Source: Candidatus Parcubacteria bacterium (lineage in GTDB: Bacteria; Patescibacteria; ABY1; BM507; UBA12075). From it: 59,043 nt of DNA. The stretch spans positions 1 through 59,043 of the forward strand of contig PKTK01000009.1 in NCBI GenBank assembly GCA_002869165.1, read 5' to 3'. The notes beneath the pieces were generated by a model that was given only the letters and a program-made list of their open reading frames with translations, made no database searches and was not told where the DNA came from. A program made the position numbers and the translations under genes. Positions 46,775 through 54,782 of this stretch are shown one piece after another (position 1 is the first letter of the stretch; every line of letters starts with the position of its first letter).

Positions 46775-48286
46775 TTATTCTTCTTCGTCTAAATCATAAT
46801 CTTCTTTATTTTCAGTGCCAGATTCAGTTGAGTCAGCGTCTTGGCCAATGATAAGAAGAAAGTCAGGTTGAACTGGATTAATCTCATTATCTAGTTCATT
46901 TTTTAGATCATCAAGTAACCAATCAGGTAATCCGAAGGAAATATTGGCACCCGTTTTTTCTTTGAGTATTTCGAGAGATTTATCTTTTTCACCATAGGAA
47001 AGATCGTATATTACAGATTTTTGGAAATTTTGTCTGGAACTATTACCAATACGCACAACAGTAAACCCATATCTTTCTAGGTCAAGGGCAATCTCGGAAG
47101 CTAGTCCGTTTATCCAAGTGCCGTTTCTAACCTCAACTGTAGCGTGTTCTTGATTAACCTCAGTTTTTATTTCTTCTGGAGCTTCAGTGAAGACATTATG
47201 AACAAAATATTGAACTTCTGAAAAATCTCCACTCTTTGGTACAAGCAGATAAGCTCCTTGATCTGAGATGGTATCTGCCAAAAGACCATTGGCTGAGTTG
47301 TCGATAACTTTGGTCGTAATATCGTCTTTGCTAACATTCTCTAGCATATCCTTTAGTTTAAGTATTTCCCAGATCTTTAGGTTAGTACTAATATGTTCAT
47401 TCAGTTCAGATATAATTCCAGTTATCATGCTTGGTTTAAGCAGATTTGAAGCATTAAAAACTTTTTCTTTTACTGCTTGAATAATGAGTTGTTGTCTTTT
47501 GGCACGAGCAAAGTCTTAACCTTCACCGTTTATACCATGTCTGCTTCTAGCAAACTCCAGAGCTTCCATTCCATTCATATGCTGTTCACCAGCTTCAACA
47601 TGAAGGTGTTTAAATCTAGCATCCCAGTCAGGATTTTCTTCTTCACCCATAATAGGGTAGGAGTAATCGTCAAGGGTGTTTTCTACCATTACATCAATAC
47701 CACCAAGTTTATCAACAATATTTATAAAGCCAGAAAAATCTGCTCTAACATAATAATCAATTGGTATATCAAGTAGATCAGAAATAGCTTGTGACACGGC
47801 CAAGCCACCACTATCTGCTTCTTCCATTTCGGCGTAGGCGTTTATATGATTTATTTTTTGCCAACCATAATTTTCAATCGGAACAGCTAGATCACGAGGG
47901 ATAGATATCATGGCAACTTTGCCAGTACTAGGCTCGATGCTTGTTATCATGATAGTATCAGTTAAATATCCTCCGTCATGACCCAAACCTCCCATTCCCA
48001 AAAGCAAAATATTGATTCTGTCCATGTCTTCACCTTTTAAGTTTCTGTCAGCAGACTCAGCCAGCTGTTTGATTTGTTTAATAATAGGTAATTTAGCAAA
48101 CCAGCTCGTTGAACTTTGTTTTGATACTAGCACCTGTGATGAAAAAGCTATAAAAACAATTCCCAAAAAAATACTTAGGGTCCAACCTATCTTTAGGGCT
48201 TTTTTTCTTTTTCTGTATTTAGGCTTTTTATTTATTACTACTTCTTCGTCTGAAGTTGTCTTATTTATTTTTATTTCTTTGTCCAT
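46775..48286 (-). CDS. LytR-CpsA-Psr (LCP) ligase with LytR_C domain, one in-frame TAA
   Basis: The 503-codon frame has an N-terminal membrane helix (about 28-50). The LCP catalytic domain has ILLLGMGGLGHDGGYLTDTI, VAMISIPRDLAVPI and the ARSRHGINGEG motif. The LytR_C domain contains VEVRNGTWINGLASEIA and FTVVRIGN. TAA at 47516-47518 (codon 257) sits in GEG-stop-DFARAKRQQ, where homologues have Ser; TCA to TAA explains it. LCP enzymes move glycopolymers from lipid carrier to cell wall. Start ATG 48286 is preferred over 48301. The leader has a -10 near 48414-48419 and two hairpins with T-runs. Confidence 0.9.
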
Positions 48287-48667
48287 TTTATTAAAACACA
48301 AAATTAGCCATTTTTTGGCTTATCTTAATAATTTTTTTCACAAAAAAACAATTTTTTAGCTAAAATTGTTTGTTATTTTAGTGAAAAAAGATATTTATAA
48401 ACTATTGCTTTGATTATACAATTATTAATTATAAAATTCAAGCCTATTTTGTTTAGAATAAATTCACAAAATAATACGTAATATTAAATATAAAATAACA
48501 ATAATAAATTTTTGCTTATTTTATGTTTAATGGTAGATATTCACTTGATTTTTATAATATAAAGTGTTATAGTTTTTAGATATAAATATAATTTTTGAAA
48601 CAAATTCAATGAAAACTATTAAAAAAAGGCATTTTTGCCTTATTTTAGTATTTTTCACAATAAAACC
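48287..48667. other. Divergent intergenic region between LCP gene and lepB
   Basis: Extremely AT-rich. Minus side: TATAAT complement at 48414-48419, then an ACAATTTT/AAAATTGT stem and AAGCCA/TGGCTA stem, each with a T-run, before the LCP ATG. Plus side: several TATAAT-like boxes near 48555-48590, and the hairpin AAGGCA-ttt-TGCCTT with a T-rich tail (about 48626-48646), about 22 nt before the lepB ATG. No gene. Confidence 0.5.
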
Positions 48668-49231
48668 ATGCTAAAAAATTTCTTTCTATTTTTATTTGAA
48701 TTAGTTAAAATAGTTGTAATTTCACTCGTTATTATTATACCGATTAGATATTTTTTGATACAACCTTTTTATGTAAAAGGAGCTTCAATGGAGCCAAATT
48801 TTTATGATCATGAATATTTAATAATCGATGAGATTACTTATAGGTTTGAAGAACCAAACAGAGGAGATATAATTGTTTTTAGATATCCAAGAAATCCTCA
48901 AGAGTATTATATAAAGCGATTGATTGGTTTACCTGGTGAAACTGTTCAAATCATGGATGGCGAGGTGATAATATATAACGATGAGAATATCAAAGGTTAT
49001 ATTTTGGAAGAAAAATATTTACCAGATGATTTAAAAACATATTCAAATACTGAAGACAAGATTATCTTGGGAGATAATGAGTACTTTGTTTTGGGGGATA
49101 ATCGTAATTCAAGCAAAGATTCAAGAAGTTTTGGCCCAGTTGACAAAAGTTTCATTACTGGTAGAGTACTTTTGCGAGGATGGCCTTTTGACAGGGTAAC
49201 TCTTTTTAATGACCCTGTTTATGAAGAGTAA
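48668..49231 (+). CDS. lepB: Signal peptidase I
   Basis: The 187 residues have one N-terminal membrane helix (about 10-32), then the catalytic Ser40 in KGASMEPN and Lys83 in EYYIKRLIGLPGE, GEVIIYN, and LGDNRNSSKDSR near the C-terminus. It cuts signal peptides of exported proteins such as the many secreted ones in this window. ATG 48668 is chosen because it begins the membrane helix directly. It is followed 18 nt later by hisS. Confidence 0.94.
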   Translation: MLKNFFLFLFELVKIVVISLVIIIPIRYFLIQPFYVKGASMEPNFYDHEYLIIDEITYRFEEPNRGDIIVFRYPRNPQEYYIKRLIGLPGETVQIMDGEVIIYNDENIKGYILEEKYLPDDLKTYSNTEDKIILGDNEYFVLGDNRNSSKDSRSFGPVDKSFITGRVLLRGWPFDRVTLFNDPVYEE

Positions 49232-49249
49232 TATTAAATAGACAAAAAA

Positions 49250-50668
49250 ATGCCTAGAAAAAAAGCAAATACAACCAAAAAGGCGGCTACTAATAAGCCA
49301 AAAACTAGTAAATCAGTTAAGTCAAAAAGATTGCATCGACTTAGAGGCATGAAAGATGTTTTATTTTCTGAATCAAAATATTGGGATTTAGTTGAAAGAA
49401 AAGCCAAGGATTTAGCCAATGTTTACGGTTTTCAAAAAATAGCAACTCCAATTCTTGAATTTAGTGATCTATATGTAAAATCAACTGGAAAAGAAACTGA
49501 TATTGTATCTAAAGAAATGTATGCTTTTGTTGACAAAGGAGGTGACAAAGTTACTTTACGTCCTGAAGCAACTCCAGGAGCAGTTAGAGCTTATATAGAA
49601 CACGGTATGTTTAATCTTCCCCAACCAGTTAAGATGTTTTGGATGGGCCCACTCTTTAGACATGAAAAACCTCAGTCAGGTAGACTCAGACAACACACTC
49701 AGTTTGATTTAGAGATTTTCGGTGAAGAAGGACCAGTAGCTGATACCCAGCTTATATTAATTGCTTACAATTTCTTTTCTGAATTGCAAATCAATGTTCA
49801 GATTCAGATTAATTCAATTGGTTGTCCCGAATGTAGAAAAGATTATATTGAAAAATTATCCGCCTTTTACAAGGAAAGAGGCAAGAGATCAAAACTTTGT
49901 AATGACTGTAAGAAACGTTTTACCAAAAATCCGTTGAGGCTACTTGATTGTAAAGAAGAATCTTGTTTGGAGGTACGTGAAGACGCTCCACAGATTGTTG
50001 ACTTTTTGTGTGATGATTGCCGTGAACATTTTATCAAAGTTCTAGAGTATTTAGATGAATTAGAAATTCCATACAATTTAAATCCATTTTTAGTTAGAGG
50101 CCTTGATTATTACGTAAAAACTGTATTTGAAATAACTCCAATTGACGAAGAAGGGCTTGATCCAAGTCAACAAAAGAGACAAATTTCTTTAGGTGGTGGA
50201 GGTAGATATGATGGATTGGTTGAATTAATGGGAGGAAGACCAACCTCAGGGTGTGGTTTTGGAATTGGACTTGAAAGAGTGATTATGAAAATAAAAGAAA
50301 AAAGTATTCCTTTGAAAGAAGATAATGAAAATATTATTTTTTTAGCTCAATTGGGTGAGCAATCAAAACGAAAAATGATGACTTTGTTTGAAGAATTGAG
50401 AAAAGCAGGCTACAATGTCAGACAGTCTTTTACAAAAGATAGTTTAAAAAATCAACTTGAAGAAGCAAACAGAGTAAATGCTAAGTTGGTCTTGATTTTG
50501 GGACAAAAGGAATTACTTGATGGAACTGTAATGGTTAGAGATATGGAACTTGGAACTCAAGAAGTAATTGACTTCAAGAAGTTATATCCAGAATTAAACA
50601 AAAGACTTGAAGTGAAGGAAATGAAGTTGGAAAATTCAGCTACTGAAAGTATCGCTGAAGAAAAATAA
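49250..50668 (+). CDS. hisS: Histidine-tRNA ligase
   Basis: The 472-residue class II synthetase has motif 2 RPEATPGAVRAY...GPLFRHEKPQSGR, histidine motifs LVRGLDYYVKTVFE and GGGGRYDGL, motif 3 SGCGFGIGLERV and a C-terminal anticodon-binding domain. A Cys-rich insert (CPEC, CNDC, CDDC) lies mid-protein. A basic extension of about 30 residues (PRKKANTTKKAATNKPKTSK) precedes the usual start LRGMKDVLF. That is unusual and may contact RNA. No SD. Confidence 0.96.
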   Translation: MPRKKANTTKKAATNKPKTSKSVKSKRLHRLRGMKDVLFSESKYWDLVERKAKDLANVYGFQKIATPILEFSDLYVKSTGKETDIVSKEMYAFVDKGGDKVTLRPEATPGAVRAYIEHGMFNLPQPVKMFWMGPLFRHEKPQSGRLRQHTQFDLEIFGEEGPVADTQLILIAYNFFSELQINVQIQINSIGCPECRKDYIEKLSAFYKERGKRSKLCNDCKKRFTKNPLRLLDCKEESCLEVREDAPQIVDFLCDDCREHFIKVLEYLDELEIPYNLNPFLVRGLDYYVKTVFEITPIDEEGLDPSQQKRQISLGGGGRYDGLVELMGGRPTSGCGFGIGLERVIMKIKEKSIPLKEDNENIIFLAQLGEQSKRKMMTLFEELRKAGYNVRQSFTKDSLKNQLEEANRVNAKLVLILGQKELLDGTVMVRDMELGTQEVIDFKKLYPELNKRLEVKEMKLENSATESIAEEK

Positions 50669-50707
50669 ATAATAATTATAAAATACTAGAAAGGAAGGTG
50701 GAGTAAC

Positions 50708-50941
50708 GTGGAATTTAAAAGAAAAAAGAACGAAAGTTTTGAAGCATTTTTGAGAAGATTTAACAAGACTTTGATTAAATCAAGAAAATTGCATGAGGTA
50801 AGACAAAACAAATACTTAACTCCAAAACCAAACAAGAACAAGAAGAAGATTCAAGCTTTGAATAGCATGAAAATTCGTGAAAAAAATGAATATTTGAAAA
50901 AAATTGGCAGAATCAAAGATGAGCCAAGAAATAGATGGTAA
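50708..50941 (+). CDS. rpsU: Small ribosomal subunit protein bS21
   Basis: The 77 residues are very basic, with the S21 pattern FEAFLRRFNKTLIKSRKL followed by a Lys-rich tail. It starts with GTG at 50708 behind a strong purine-rich SD (GGAAGGTGGAG). It is one of the few housekeeping genes in the window with an SD. This fits a role of S21 near the anti-SD helix of 16S rRNA, and regulation through the SD is conceivable. Confidence 0.9.
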   Translation: MEFKRKKNESFEAFLRRFNKTLIKSRKLHEVRQNKYLTPKPNKNKKKIQALNSMKIREKNEYLKKIGRIKDEPRNRW

Positions 50942-50958
50942 ATATCTATTAATATAGA

Positions 50959-50988
50959 GCAAGCTAGCAATTATGCTAGCTTGCTTCA
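50959..50988 (+). terminator. Terminator hairpin after rpsU
   Basis: The perfect stem GCAAGCTAGC-aattat-GCTAGCTTGC, with only a short T tract. Confidence 0.6.
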
Positions 50989-51007
50989 ACTAAGAGATAT
51001 TTATAAA

Positions 51008-51136
51008 ATTCTAAACTCTAAATAACAAATCCTAAATAAATCCAAGTATCAAAATTCAAATTTTTAAAATATTTTAATTTTAAGTATTGGATAATTATTA
51101 TTTGTTTAGTATTTAGGATTTAGTGCTTAGGATTTC
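51008..51136. repeat. Inverted AT-rich repeat (TAAACTCTAAATAACAAATCC type)
   Basis: The left arm ATTCTAAACTCTAAATAACA pairs loosely with TTTAGTATTTAGGATTTAGTG at the right end. A single arm recurs at 45306-45330 before der. It sits between rpsU and the yqeY-like gene. Confidence 0.5.
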
Positions 51137-51146
51137 AATTAAAATT

Positions 51147-51593
51147 ATGTTTATTGATAAAATAAATGAAGATATAAAATTAGCCATGCGAGAGAAAAGA
51201 GCAGACGACCTTTCGACTCTTCGTATGCTATTAACTGCCCTTAAAAACAAGAAGATCGAATTGGGCAATAAAGAAGAATTAAAAGACGAGGAAGCAATGG
51301 CGGTTGTAAAATCTGAGATTAAAAAAAGAAAAGACTCTATTCAGGCATACAACGATGGCGTACGGCAAGATCTAGCAGACAAGGAACAAGCAGAAATTGA
51401 TATTCTTTCTAAATATATGCCGGAGCAGATGTCTGAAGCGGATGTTGAAAAAATAGTTGATGAAGTTATTTCCGGTATTGAAAATGCTAGCAAAGCTAAT
51501 TTTGGTCAGATAATGGGAGAGGTAATGAAGAAAACAAAGGGTGAAGCTGATGGAGGAGTAGTGAGTGCAATTGTAAATAAAAAACTTAGTTAA
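51147..51593 (+). CDS. YqeY/GatB-like domain protein
   Basis: The 148 residues match the YqeY family: LRMLLTALKNKKIELG near residue 30, ALK-type helices, SEIKKRKDSIQAY, and a C-terminal GQIMGEVMKKTKGEADG that resembles the tail domain of GatB. Genes of this family often lie beside rpsU, as here. The helical tail binds tRNA in GatB, so a tRNA-linked role is inferred. ATG 51147. Confidence 0.9.
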   Translation: MFIDKINEDIKLAMREKRADDLSTLRMLLTALKNKKIELGNKEELKDEEAMAVVKSEIKKRKDSIQAYNDGVRQDLADKEQAEIDILSKYMPEQMSEADVEKIVDEVISGIENASKANFGQIMGEVMKKTKGEADGGVVSAIVNKKLS

Positions 51594-51601
51594 AATATTC
51601 A

Positions 51602-51632
51602 AAAATCAGCTACATAAAAAGCTGATTTTTTA
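51602..51632 (+). terminator. Intrinsic terminator
   Basis: AAAATCAGC...GCTGATTTTT stem and T tract. Confidence 0.75.
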
Positions 51633-51638
51633 TTTTGC

Positions 51639-51667
51639 TTGACAAAAATTGATTTTTTTGTTATTAT
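51639..51667 (+). promoter_or_regulatory. Sigma70-type promoter
   Basis: TTGACA, 17-nt spacer, TATTAT, right behind the previous terminator. Confidence 0.75.
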
Positions 51668-51705
51668 ATAAAGTCAATAAAAAATATAAAAAAAGGAGGA
51701 AAAAG

Positions 51706-51990
51706 GTGAAAATTAAAGCATTTGTTATTTTATTGAGTATTTTTTTGGGCGTATCAGTAGTAACGGCCAAAGAAAAAGAGGGAAAAATTGTAGATATAAA
51801 TGACCCAAGGATTCAGGGCTACATGATTGATGATAATGGCTGTGTAATTGGCCTTATCCATGGGAATCAAGATGTTGATCGTCAACTTTACCACAATATG
51901 AAAAAAATGTATTATTGTGGTAATTTAAGTGGAGCTTATGTAAAAAATACTAAAGCTCCAATTGAAAAAGATATAAAAATGAATAAATAG
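51706..51990 (+). CDS. Hypothetical small secreted protein
   Basis: The 94 residues begin with a clear signal peptide (MKIKAFVILLSIFLGVSVVTA, cut before KEKEG). The mature part is short, with two cysteines that could form one disulfide (DDNGCVIGL and YYCGNLSG). GTG 51706 is chosen because AAAAAAAGGAGG is placed 8-9 nt before it and the signal peptide starts there. Own promoter and terminator. No family recognised. Confidence 0.7.
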   Translation: MKIKAFVILLSIFLGVSVVTAKEKEGKIVDINDPRIQGYMIDDNGCVIGLIHGNQDVDRQLYHNMKKMYYCGNLSGAYVKNTKAPIEKDIKMNK

Positions 51991-51997
51991 AAGCAAC

Positions 51998-52031
51998 AGG
52001 GTAGACCAAAGGTCTACCCTATTTATTTTTT
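51998..52031 (+). terminator. Intrinsic terminator
   Basis: The perfect stem AGGGTAGACC-aaa-GGTCTACCCT, then T-rich. The next promoter starts inside the T-tract. Confidence 0.8.
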
Positions 52032-52057
52032 GACAATTTTAATTATTATGATATTAT
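52030..52057 (+). promoter_or_regulatory. Sigma70-type promoter
   Basis: TTGACA, 16-nt spacer, TATTAT, about 35 nt before the gene at 52091. Confidence 0.65.
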
Positions 52058-52090
52058 AAAAAATCGTTCATTAAAAAAAGGAGGAAGGTG

Positions 52091-52825
52091 ATGAAAAAAA
52101 TAATAATAATTTTTTTTATACTATTTAGCACTAAGTATTTGTGGGCTGGGGATTGTGGTGTTAAATTAGAAATATTGAGCATAAAAGAGGCGATTAACAG
52201 GGTGGGTAGTGAAAAAAGAATAAGAGAATACAAGGCCTTTGAAAATCGAATTCGTTTAGTAAATCTAATTTCGTCTGATAAGAAAAAAAAGTTTAAAACA
52301 GTTGCTTCAAAAAGATTTGATATTGAGAATATTTATTATCCGGTTGATCAGGAAATTTATGATAAAGTTGACAGGTTTTTAACTAAAGTAATGACAGGGT
52401 ATCATTTAAATTTTAAGAAGATAGAGAATGAAAAACAAGCTGAAAAATTTTTCACAATGATTGCTGAAAAAATTGTTAAAGAACTTGACATGCAGATTGT
52501 TGATGAGCAGTTACTCTTAAGTAGGGCAATTACTAGTCATATCTTTGATTGTGACACATTAGCTACTTTGTATCTAGCAGTTGGTCAGATTTTGAATTTA
52601 CCTATTCGTGCAGTTGCGATCCCAAATCATGTGTTTGTGAGATTTTATTTTGAGGATGGCACGTATTTTAATTGGGAGACTAGGACATGGTCTTCAAAAG
52701 GTAATCAGATTTATATTGAAGAAAAGTGTTTGGAGTATAATTATTTTGAAGTTTTGGATTGTGATAGCTTTATTGAAAAGTTTATAGGAACCGACCTGGC
52801 TTTTTACTATTATAGTAATTTGTAA
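52091..52825 (+). CDS. Secreted transglutaminase-like cysteine peptidase
   Basis: The 244 residues begin with a signal peptide (MKKIIIIFFILFSTKYLWAG). A papain-like transglutaminase core follows: catalytic Cys in HIFDCDTLATLYLAVGQ (about 154), His in AIPNHVFVRF (about 178) and an acid in FNWETRT (about 190). The family includes proteases and amidases acting outside the membrane; the substrate is unknown. SD AAAAAAAGGAGG precedes GTG 52088/ATG 52091, and ATG is preferred. The promoter and leader layout is copied from the small secreted gene upstream. Confidence 0.75.
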   Translation: MKKIIIIFFILFSTKYLWAGDCGVKLEILSIKEAINRVGSEKRIREYKAFENRIRLVNLISSDKKKKFKTVASKRFDIENIYYPVDQEIYDKVDRFLTKVMTGYHLNFKKIENEKQAEKFFTMIAEKIVKELDMQIVDEQLLLSRAITSHIFDCDTLATLYLAVGQILNLPIRAVAIPNHVFVRFYFEDGTYFNWETRTWSSKGNQIYIEEKCLEYNYFEVLDCDSFIEKFIGTDLAFYYYSNL

Positions 52826-52833
52826 AATAAATA

Positions 52834-52859
52834 GACGGTTTTTTTAACCGTCTTTTTTT
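52834..52859. terminator. Bidirectional terminator
   Basis: GACGGTT-ttttt-AACCGTC with T7. Lies between convergent genes. Confidence 0.8.
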
Positions 52860-53130
52860 ATTTACGAATTATTCCAAGTTGTCCTTGGTTGACCTTGTTT
52901 ACGTATTTTCCATTTATCTTTTTTACCGTAGCAAACCTGTTATTACAACTATGACAAAAGATATCAAAACCTTCTTTTTCGAAATTATCTAAAAAAAGAT
53001 AGTGATAGTCTTTGGCAATTCTATCTCTATGAATTTTTCTAAGTCTACCAGGTCCTTTTTTGCGGTAGAGAACAATTTTTTCCCCACATTTACAAAATAC
53101 TTTCCAATTTGTGTATTCTTTGGTGTTCAT
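52858..53130 (-). CDS. Hypothetical zinc-ribbon protein
   Basis: The 90 residues start MNTKEYTNWKVFCKCGEKIV. A Cys-x-Cys and a later CHSC form a likely zinc site, separated by a basic part (GPGRLRKIHRDRI). ATG 53130 is chosen because it starts just before the first zinc knuckle; upstream codons are in the hydrophobic frame but have no RBS. No defined family. Confidence 0.6.
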   Translation of the reverse strand: MNTKEYTNWKVFCKCGEKIVLYRKKGPGRLRKIHRDRIAKDYHYLFLDNFEKEGFDIFCHSCNNRFATVKKINGKYVNKVNQGQLGIIRK

Positions 53131-53211
53131 GTTTTTTAGTATATAGCTTGTTAGTCCGAGAAGCAAATATTTTGCATTTAGTATTAAAATTAAGAATCCT
53201 TCTTTTTAGTT

Positions 53212-53448
53212 GTCATTCCGAAGCGTTGTTGGGGAAGAATGTGAATTGCGAAGCCCGTCTGCAGGACGGACGGGCAAGAGAGGCCGCCCCGGAGTATCCT
53301 TTAAACATGGGAATTTATAGGTCATTACAAGTGACCGCCATCGTGAAAAATGCATCTTTTTCTCTGGGGGGGGGCAGGCAAGTTCTTGGATGTACTATCA
53401 TTATTGTTTAAGGGATCTCTCCAGTCACTTCGTTCCTTACGAGATGAC
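53212..53448. repeat. Enlarged GTCATTCCG repeat with nested GC palindromes
   Basis: Ends GTCATTCCGAAGCG and CTTACGAGATGAC frame 237 bp, twice the usual size. Inside are GCCCGTC-tgcag-GACGGACGGGC (53253-53275) and other GC-rich pieces that look inserted. No coding signal. Confidence 0.6.
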
Positions 53449-53550
53449 AAAAATGTTGTATATAGTTATTGATTAAAAAATTAAAAATTTTCAGCATTTT
53501 TTTCTTTACAAAAAGTTTTTATATGATATTATATTAATATTAGTAAAAAA

Positions 53551-53590
53551 GAGTGCGTAGCTCAGTTGCTTAGAGTGAGTTACGTTGACA
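53551..53590 (+). pseudogene. tRNA-Val 5'-half remnant
   Basis: TAGCTCAGTTGCTTAGAG and, after a short changed stretch, ACGTTGACA copy the D-arm and anticodon region of the intact tRNA that starts 10 nt later. The acceptor strand and 3' half are missing. Confidence 0.75.
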
Positions 53591-53600
53591 ATATATTATA

Positions 53601-53674
<74 letters not shown>

Positions 53675-53705
53675 CAAGAAATAAAATTTATTATGTAGAA
53701 GAATC

Positions 53706-53792
53706 AGAGCGCCCCGGTTAATACCGGGCAGGTCAGAAATTTCCGCCCTAGGCGGACCAGCCTTGGGCTGGCAAATCTTCTCGTGCTCACAA
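53706..53792 (+). pseudogene. tRNA-Val remnant carrying three small palindromes
   Basis: AGAGCG, AGGTCA, a degenerate AAATTT and AAATCTTCTCGTGCTCAC follow the order of the 3' part of the tRNA. They are interrupted in the anticodon arm by CCCGGT-TAAT-ACCGGG and in the T-loop by CCGCC-cta-GGCGG and CCAGCC-ttg-GGCTGG. Confidence 0.65.
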
Positions 53793-53811
53793 ATAAATAA
53801 ATATTAAGTCG

Positions 53812-53928
53812 AAGCGGATCTTGTCCCGTCGGATAACGGGATTGACATCGCAAGAGCTCACAAGTTAATCCAGTCATCCGACTGGATAGTCAGGTCGGAT
53901 GACCTGATAAATCTTGTGTCGTCCACAT
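53812..53928 (+). pseudogene. tRNA-Val 3'-half remnant with palindrome in T-loop
   Basis: TTGACATCG, then AG.TCACAAGTT and AAATCTTGTGTCGTCCACA match the intact gene. Between the T-arm halves is a 42-nt insert of two adjacent hairpins, CAGTC-atcc-GACTG and CAGGTC-ggat-GACCTG. Another hairpin, CCCGT-cggata-ACGGG, replaces the anticodon stem. Confidence 0.7.
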
Positions 53929-53987
53929 CCGTATATATTTTGCTAATTAGTGAATTTGTGGCAAGATTTATGTATTTGCAATTAATA

Positions 53988-54016
53988 TTGAAATATTAGA
54001 AAAAAAGTATTATAAT
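53988..54016 (+). promoter_or_regulatory. Promoter of the hsp20 operon
   Basis: TTGAAA, 17-nt spacer, TATAAT, about 36 nt before the ATG at 54052. No CIRCE element is seen. Bases 53929-53987 hold nothing else. Confidence 0.75.
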
Positions 54017-54051
54017 TAGCATAGGTTAAAAAATAAGTAATTATCACATAT

Positions 54052-54558
54052 ATGAAAAATTTACTCAAAAAATTTTCAGGTGTAAATAAAAAAACTGAGG
54101 AATATGAGGAAGAATTAGAGGATGAAGAATTAGAAGATGAATACGAAGAAGAGGAGGAAGCAGAAGAGGAGGAGGAGGAAGAAGAAGTATCAGAAGAGGA
54201 AGAAGAGTGGATGCCTGATGAATACGAAGAAGGTCAACTATCAATTGATGTATATCAAACTGATAAAGACATTGTAGTTCAATCAACTATAGCTGGGGTT
54301 AAACCAGAGGATATTGATATTTCTATCAACAATGACATGTTGACTATCAGAGGAAAAAGAAGCATGGAGAAAGAGATTGAAGAAGATAATTATTTATACC
54401 GAGAATGTTACTGGGGTTCTTTTTCTAGATCTATTATTTTGCCAGTAGAAGTTCAGGCTGAAAAGATCGATGCTGAATTAGAAAATGGAGTTTTAACTGT
54501 AAAATTACCTAAATCAAAAGTGTCTAAACAAATTTCTATAAAAGTAAAAGAAAAATAA
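54052..54558 (+). CDS. Hsp20/alpha-crystallin family chaperone
   Basis: The 168 residues have a very acidic N-terminal part of about 60 residues (long Glu/Asp runs), then the alpha-crystallin domain: QLSIDVYQTDKDIVVQSTIA, GVKPEDIDISI, LTIRGKR, then ENGVLTVKLPK near the end. Small heat-shock proteins hold unfolded proteins. The acidic arm of unusual length may keep the oligomer soluble. The stop overlaps the next ATG (TAATG). Confidence 0.93.
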   Translation: MKNLLKKFSGVNKKTEEYEEELEDEELEDEYEEEEEAEEEEEEEEVSEEEEEWMPDEYEEGQLSIDVYQTDKDIVVQSTIAGVKPEDIDISINNDMLTIRGKRSMEKEIEEDNYLYRECYWGSFSRSIILPVEVQAEKIDAELENGVLTVKLPKSKVSKQISIKVKEK

Positions 54559-54782
54559 TGACTATAGACTCTGTAATAGATAGAATTGAGGGGGATCGAG
54601 CAGTTTTAAAAACTCCCGATGGGCTTGAAATTATCTGGCCTGCTAGTAAATTACCAGCTGATGCCAAAGAAGGAACAGTTATTAAGATTGCCATTACCGA
54701 TGACACCGCCAAGGAAAGCGCTGATAAGGAACTTGCCAAAAATATCTTGAGCGAGATACTAAACAATTCAAATGAAGCTTAA
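54558..54782 (+). CDS. DUF3006-like small protein
   Basis: The 74 residues match the DUF3006 pattern: VIDRIEGDRAVL, then a short strand and LPADAKEGTVIKIAITDD. A short helical tail follows. The fold is probably a small beta barrel; its function is unknown. It overlaps hsp20 upstream and the vanW-like gene downstream (11 nt), so the three are translationally coupled. Confidence 0.75.
   Translation: MTIDSVIDRIEGDRAVLKTPDGLEIIWPASKLPADAKEGTVIKIAITDDTAKESADKELAKNILSEILNNSNEA

Noticed and set aside
7493..48286. Alternative genetic code as explanation of internal TAA/TAG
   Set aside because: TAA and TAG end most genes here in the normal way, and each broken gene has only one internal stop. The known recoding in some Patescibacteria concerns TGA.
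53109..53411. Open reading frame of 100 codons on the plus strand over the repeat
   Set aside because: It runs through the palindromic repeat, has no RBS and a Cys/Arg-rich composition unlike coding sequence here.
54065..54286. Leu/Ile/Pro-rich minus-strand frame opposite hsp20
   Set aside because: Shadow of the Glu/Asp-coding stretch of hsp20.
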